A stretch of 64,000 nucleotides of DNA from Streptomyces olindensis (lineage in GTDB: Bacteria > Actinomycetota > Actinomycetes > Streptomycetales > Streptomycetaceae). Position 1 is the first letter of the stretch, and each line of letters opens with the position of its first letter. The notes under the pieces are model-generated. The model was not told the origin of the DNA and did not search any database. It saw only the letters and a program-made list of their open reading frames with translations. This document shows positions 60,697 through 64,000 of this stretch, in pieces. The stretch covers positions 3,661 through 67,660 of the forward strand of contig JJOH01000108.1 in the NCBI GenBank assembly GCA_000696115.1. The letters run 5' to 3'. Both the position numbers and the translations under genes were made by a program.

Positions 60697-61646
60697 TTGC
60701 TGTACCGAGGTGACAGGTAGTCCTCGTACGCGCCGTTCATCATCGCTTGGCGTATCTCGCGTATGCCGTCGACCACCCGGAAACGGTTGGTGAACGAAAG
60801 GGCCTGCCGGATGAGGGAGAAATCCACCCGGTAGTTCCGCGGGTCCAGTGACTCCCCGAGAACGTCGGCGACCGAACCTGGCACCTCCTGCTGGATCAGC
60901 TCGGCGAGATCCTTGATCAGATAGTTCTCGTTGTTCGAGCCACAGTTGTACACCGCGGCCGTCGAACCCGGCTTCGTGTGAAGGCACTTGAGGATCGCCG
61001 AGGCAGCGTCACGCACATGGAGGAAGGGCCGCCACTGGGACCCTCCGTGGACCACGAGGTGCCCCTGGGCGACGGCACTGGCCGTCATGATGTTCACGGC
61101 CAGGTCGAAGCGCATGCGGGGAGACAGCCCGTACAAGGTCGCGAAGCGCAGGATGCAGGGCTCCGGCCCGTTCGCGTGCGGTGAGAGAAGGTAGTGCTCC
61201 GCCAGCACTTTGGTCTGCGCGTACACCGACTGGGGATTGAGGGGAGACCAGACGTCGGCCTGTCCTCCTTCGGTGCTCCCGTAGTTGCTGCAGGTGGACG
61301 CGAAGACGATCCGGCCGACGCCGAACCTTCTGCACGCCTCCACGACCCGGATCGTCCCCAGGTAGTTCGTCCGCATGGCCAGATCCTCGTCCACCCCGCA
61401 CGCGGGATCTCCGACGATCGCGGCAAGATGGACCACCGCGTCGACATTCGCCAGAGCCGTCTGCCAGGAGGCCGGTTCCAGCACGTCCCCCTGCTCGTAC
61501 GTCACATGAGGCAGGGCGGCCCGCGTGTCCGACACGTGGCCGCTGTCCAGTGACACCACCTCGAGTCCACTGCGGGACAGCGTCTCGTTGACGAGAGAAC
61601 CCAGATAACCTTGCCCGCCCGTGACGAGAACCCGTGTGATCTTCAT
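60654..61646 (-). CDS. NAD-dependent epimerase/dehydratase (extended SDR)
   Basis: A 330-aa protein from ATG at 61644-61646 with GGAAGG upstream; ATG at 61668-61670 would add eight residues. RVLVTGGQGYLGSLVNETLS, VVHLAAIVGDPACGVDEDLA, FASTCSNYGSTEGGQADVWS, SVYAQTKVLAEHYL and ILRFATLYGLSPRMRFDLAV are seen. The pattern resembles SDRs found in surface-polysaccharide clusters (perosamine/sugar-reductase relatives). The exact sugar nucleotide cannot be stated. Its 3' end overlaps the polymerase gene; it is transcribed from the operon entering at the right edge. Confidence 0.85.
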   Translation of the reverse strand: MKITRVLVTGGQGYLGSLVNETLSRSGLEVVSLDSGHVSDTRAALPHVTYEQGDVLEPASWQTALANVDAVVHLAAIVGDPACGVDEDLAMRTNYLGTIRVVEACRRFGVGRIVFASTCSNYGSTEGGQADVWSPLNPQSVYAQTKVLAEHYLLSPHANGPEPCILRFATLYGLSPRMRFDLAVNIMTASAVAQGHLVVHGGSQWRPFLHVRDAASAILKCLHTKPGSTAAVYNCGSNNENYLIKDLAELIQQEVPGSVADVLGESLDPRNYRVDFSLIRQALSFTNRFRVVDGIREIRQAMMNGAYEDYLSPRYSNYLRALDLSKQGVS

Positions 61647-61716
61647 TTTCTTGCCTTCCGGCCGTTTCATCGGTTACGCATTACCGGGACTCAGTGCGAT
61701 GAGTTCTTTCATGCCG

Positions 61717-62748
61717 TCAGACGCCTTTCGCGCTCGGGCGCGCGAAAACTGCGGTGTCGCCCGACTGACGACGCCGTGCGATCTCGGGCGGGGTCGGGGG
61801 CAGCTCGGGACCACGGCGAAACCACCGCAGGAATTCCCGGTACACGGTGATCGTGGCCCGGAGTTCCGGGCGTTGTCCCCGCAGTGCCGCCCCCACCAGC
61901 CGGGCCACCGGTTCCACGGACAGGCTCATGACCGTCAGCAGCCATGCCTGGTGTTTCGGCCAGTTCCGGAACATGAAGCGGGTGCGGCTGCACAGCAGCA
62001 GATAATGCCGCCACGGTCCGAGTTGGGCCGAACTGACACGTCCGGCGTGATAGACCCGCGCTTCCTTGATGTGGTACGAGGGCCAGTTCAACCGCCGCGC
62101 CCGCAAAGCGAAGTCGACCTCCTCCAGATACAGGAAGTAGCCGTCGTCGAAACCGTTCAGTTCGGTGAACAGGGAGCGGCGCACCAGGAAGAACGCGCCG
62201 ATGACCTGATCGACCGGGCCCGAGCGGGACAGTTCCTCCGGCCGCATGTGCTGGGGCGGGAAGACGGCGGGCACCAGCCGGTCGAGCCCTGTCATCCGGC
62301 CGGCGAAGATACGCGGGCTGGGGAACCGGGAGCAGGAGAGCTGCGGACGTCCCTGTTCGTCCACCATGCGTGCCCCGAAGATCCCGAAGCCTCCCGCGGC
62401 GGGGGTCCGCAGAAACTCACCGGTGATCCGCAGCGTGTCCGGACAGAGCTCGGTGTCCGGGTTCAGGAAGAGCAGGAACTCCGAGTCGCACAAGGCCGCA
62501 CCCTGGTTGCAAGCCCGGGCGAAGCCGAGGTTCTCGTTGTTGCGCACCCACCGGACGGGCAGACCGGGGACGTGCGGGTCCCGCTCCGAGCCGTCGCTCG
62601 ACGCGTTGTCGACGATCACCACCCTGCGGACGCGGAGCACCGACCGGTCGGCTCGGGCGATGGAGTGCAGACAGTTCTGGAGGTGACGTCCGGCGTTCCA
62701 GTTGACGATCACGATGTCGGCCGTGAGATGCCGCCCCGGGGTGGTCAT
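61717..62748 (-). CDS. Glycosyltransferase family 2 (rhamnosyl-type)
   Basis: A 343-aa protein from ATG at 62746-62748, overlapping the upstream stop by 4 bp. The GT-A core is clear: ADIVIVNWNAGRHLQNCLHS, VVIVDNASSDGSERD, LGFARACNQGAALCDSEFLL, FLNPDTELCPD (metal-binding region) and YFLYLEEVDFALRARR. A C-terminal hydrophobic stretch may attach it to the membrane. It resembles dTDP-rhamnosyltransferases, which would fit rmlA/rmlB, but the donor is not proven. 70 bp separate it from the downstream epimerase gene. Confidence 0.9.
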   Translation of the reverse strand: MTTPGRHLTADIVIVNWNAGRHLQNCLHSIARADRSVLRVRRVVIVDNASSDGSERDPHVPGLPVRWVRNNENLGFARACNQGAALCDSEFLLFLNPDTELCPDTLRITGEFLRTPAAGGFGIFGARMVDEQGRPQLSCSRFPSPRIFAGRMTGLDRLVPAVFPPQHMRPEELSRSGPVDQVIGAFFLVRRSLFTELNGFDDGYFLYLEEVDFALRARRLNWPSYHIKEARVYHAGRVSSAQLGPWRHYLLLCSRTRFMFRNWPKHQAWLLTVMSLSVEPVARLVGAALRGQRPELRATITVYREFLRWFRRGPELPPTPPEIARRRQSGDTAVFARPSAKGV

Positions 62749-63947
62749 GCGAACCCGTACCTGCCTGCCGCCGCGGAGTCCCGCTCCGGTCGCCCGGGCG
62801 ATCCGTCGAGCAGCTGTCGCAGCGGCTCCAGGGTCCGGTTCCAGTCCAGTCGCCGTCCCTGTTCGTAAGCCGCGTCGCTGACCGCGGTCCACCGTGTTTC
62901 GTCACTCAGCGCGTCGATGACGGTGGTGAAGTCCTCCTCTGTGTAGGGCACCGATCCGCGGAGAAGGTCGAGGTGACGTCGCCAGGCCGGGACCAGGACG
63001 GGGAGCCCGTGGGCCAGATAGTGCAGATGCTTGGCCGAGAAGCCCTCCTCCCGGATCGGGTCCCGCGTACAGGTGATCAGCCCGAACTGATAGTCGCTCA
63101 GGACATCCGGTGACGCGTAGCCGCGGTACCGGATGCCGAGGGACGGGTCCGGAGGCGGGCCGCCGTAGACATCGATGTGGGGGTACAGCCGGCTGAGCCG
63201 TCCCAGCAGGGGGAGGTTGATGAACTCACCGCTGAGGGAGCCGACGTAGGCCACGCGCGCCGGACGTGCGAACCGCGCCCGGGTGTCCGAGGGGGTACAG
63301 CCCCAGTTGAGCTGGAGGAAGTTGTCCCCGCTGAGCCCGTAGTGCTTCTGGGCGTACCGGCCGTAGGTCTCCCAGGAGAACGAGAGGTGCTCCATTCCCT
63401 CCAGGAAGTCCTTTTCCCAGCCGCGGAACCTCCGATGCTGCCGACCCGTGAGCCGGCCCTCGTGAAACACCTCGTCAGCCCAGGGGTTGGGGCAGTCGTA
63501 GAGGGTCTCGGCCGAGGTGCCCGTCGTGAGGACACCCGCGTCGAAAGGGGTCTCACAGATGACGAGGTCGAAGTCGTCGAGTGCCAGGTCGGTCCGGAGG
63601 ATGCGCCGACGCAGACGGTGGTCGCTCAGCAGCACGTAGTACGAGAGGTGACGCCGTCCGAAACCCCACCGCCGGGTGAGCACCCTGGACGCGATGTCGT
63701 TCGCGTACAGGGCCAGCTTCGCCGGGCGCAGGGACCCGGGGAGCATCCGGCCGGGGGAACCAGGGGTACTGGACGCCCGGGCCAGGTAGTTGGTGTCCAC
63801 CAGGCGCACCTCGTGCCCGAGTTCCCTCAGGAACCGCTCGATGGCAAGGGGCTTGACGCTGTTGGCGTACCCGTCCAGCTGAGCCACGATCAGGACCCGC
63901 TTGCGCTGCCGCTCACCGGGCCTTTCCGAAGTGGTCGGGGTCATCAT
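62745..63947 (-). CDS. Glycosyltransferase, CgeB-like/GT1 type
   Basis: A 400-aa protein from ATG at 63945-63947 with GGAGGA upstream. KRVLIVAQLDGYANSVKPLA begins the first Rossmann half. VAYVGSLSGEFINLPLLGRL and FSAKHLHYLAHGLPVLVPAW form the donor-binding half. TLYDCPNPWADEVFHEGRLT lies between them. The donor and acceptor are unknown. It is translationally coupled to the GT2 gene (ATGA) and belongs to the minus-strand operon that begins outside the window. Confidence 0.82.
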   Translation of the reverse strand: MMTPTTSERPGERQRKRVLIVAQLDGYANSVKPLAIERFLRELGHEVRLVDTNYLARASSTPGSPGRMLPGSLRPAKLALYANDIASRVLTRRWGFGRRHLSYYVLLSDHRLRRRILRTDLALDDFDLVICETPFDAGVLTTGTSAETLYDCPNPWADEVFHEGRLTGRQHRRFRGWEKDFLEGMEHLSFSWETYGRYAQKHYGLSGDNFLQLNWGCTPSDTRARFARPARVAYVGSLSGEFINLPLLGRLSRLYPHIDVYGGPPPDPSLGIRYRGYASPDVLSDYQFGLITCTRDPIREEGFSAKHLHYLAHGLPVLVPAWRRHLDLLRGSVPYTEEDFTTVIDALSDETRWTAVSDAAYEQGRRLDWNRTLEPLRQLLDGSPGRPERDSAAAGRYGFA

Positions 63948-63957
63948 GCTTCCTCCT

Positions 63958-64000
63958 TCACAGGCACTCGCTCCGGCGTGTGCGGGGCTTCGGTGAGGGC
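63958..64000 (-). CDS. Possible C-terminal end of the next EPS gene
   Basis: A minus-strand frame is open from the right edge to TGA at 63958-63960, encoding PSPKPRTRRSECL. The stop lies 10 bp before the glycosyltransferase ATG and next to its ribosome-binding site, as expected for an operon. It is too short to identify. Confidence 0.35.
   Translation of the reverse strand, partial: PSPKPRTRRSECL

Overview
The window is chromosomal DNA of a Streptomyces or very close relative. The evidence is very high GC, GTG/TTG starts, leaderless-looking promoters, ATGA/GTGA stop-start overlaps, a 739-aa monomeric isocitrate dehydrogenase, and regulator families typical of the genus. From memory, the order SoxR-box exporter, idh, inositol genes resembles the SCO7008-SCO6974 stretch of S. 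coelicolor; this was not checked by alignment.

Layout. 0-8 kb: the tail of an acyl-CoA carboxylase beta subunit, a CitA/DcuS-type two-component pair, a small lipoprotein, an ABC exporter behind a near-perfect SoxR promoter, a flippase-like membrane protein and an MscS channel. 8-11.5 kb: idh with a strong terminator, an N-formylglutamate amidohydrolase and a 52-codon P450 remnant. 11.5-19.8 kb: a protease-rich block. A cytoplasmic subtilisin, an ECF-type sigma factor and an acidic 167-aa protein form one overlapping operon, which diverges from a TPR-CHAT (caspase-like) protein. A frameshifted LuxR-type ATPase and an astacin-like metalloprotease follow. This block is the best candidate for an undescribed system: its parts list (TPR-CHAT protease, sigma factor, small acidic protein) recalls the signalling arm of type III-E CRISPR, but there is no CRISPR here.

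20-24 kb: a decayed levanase (GH32), a LacI regulator, a levansucrase with two matching LacI-type operators, and tRNA-Pro(GGG). 24-28.5 kb: a LacI regulator divergent from a Gfo/Idh dehydrogenase with mirror-image operators, two small membrane proteins and a second LacI-like regulator. 28.6-45 kb: an inositol uptake and catabolism region. It holds dehydrogenases, an IolE-like isomerase/epimerase, a CUT2-type ABC importer, IolC, a Cgl0159-type aldolase, IolB, IolD, MmsA/IolA and a GntR/HutC regulator. The importer and iolCBDA arms diverge from a 70-bp region with 17-bp perfect inverted arms, each arm carrying a TTGACA -35 element.

45-64 kb: an exopolysaccharide (EPS) locus. It holds galE, rmlA, rmlB, ugd, a UDP-glucuronate decarboxylase-like enzyme, other epimerases, glycosyltransferases, a polyprenyl-phosphate sugar transferase, a Wzz/BY-kinase fusion with an altered Walker A, an O-antigen polymerase/ligase-like protein and a GH15 enzyme. 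Three intergenic regions that start its transcription units carry the same AT-rich element: GTA-N4-TAC boxes with a 3-bp spacer (the second box is degenerate in one copy). This suggests one regulator or specialised promoter for the locus. The last operon enters from beyond the right edge.
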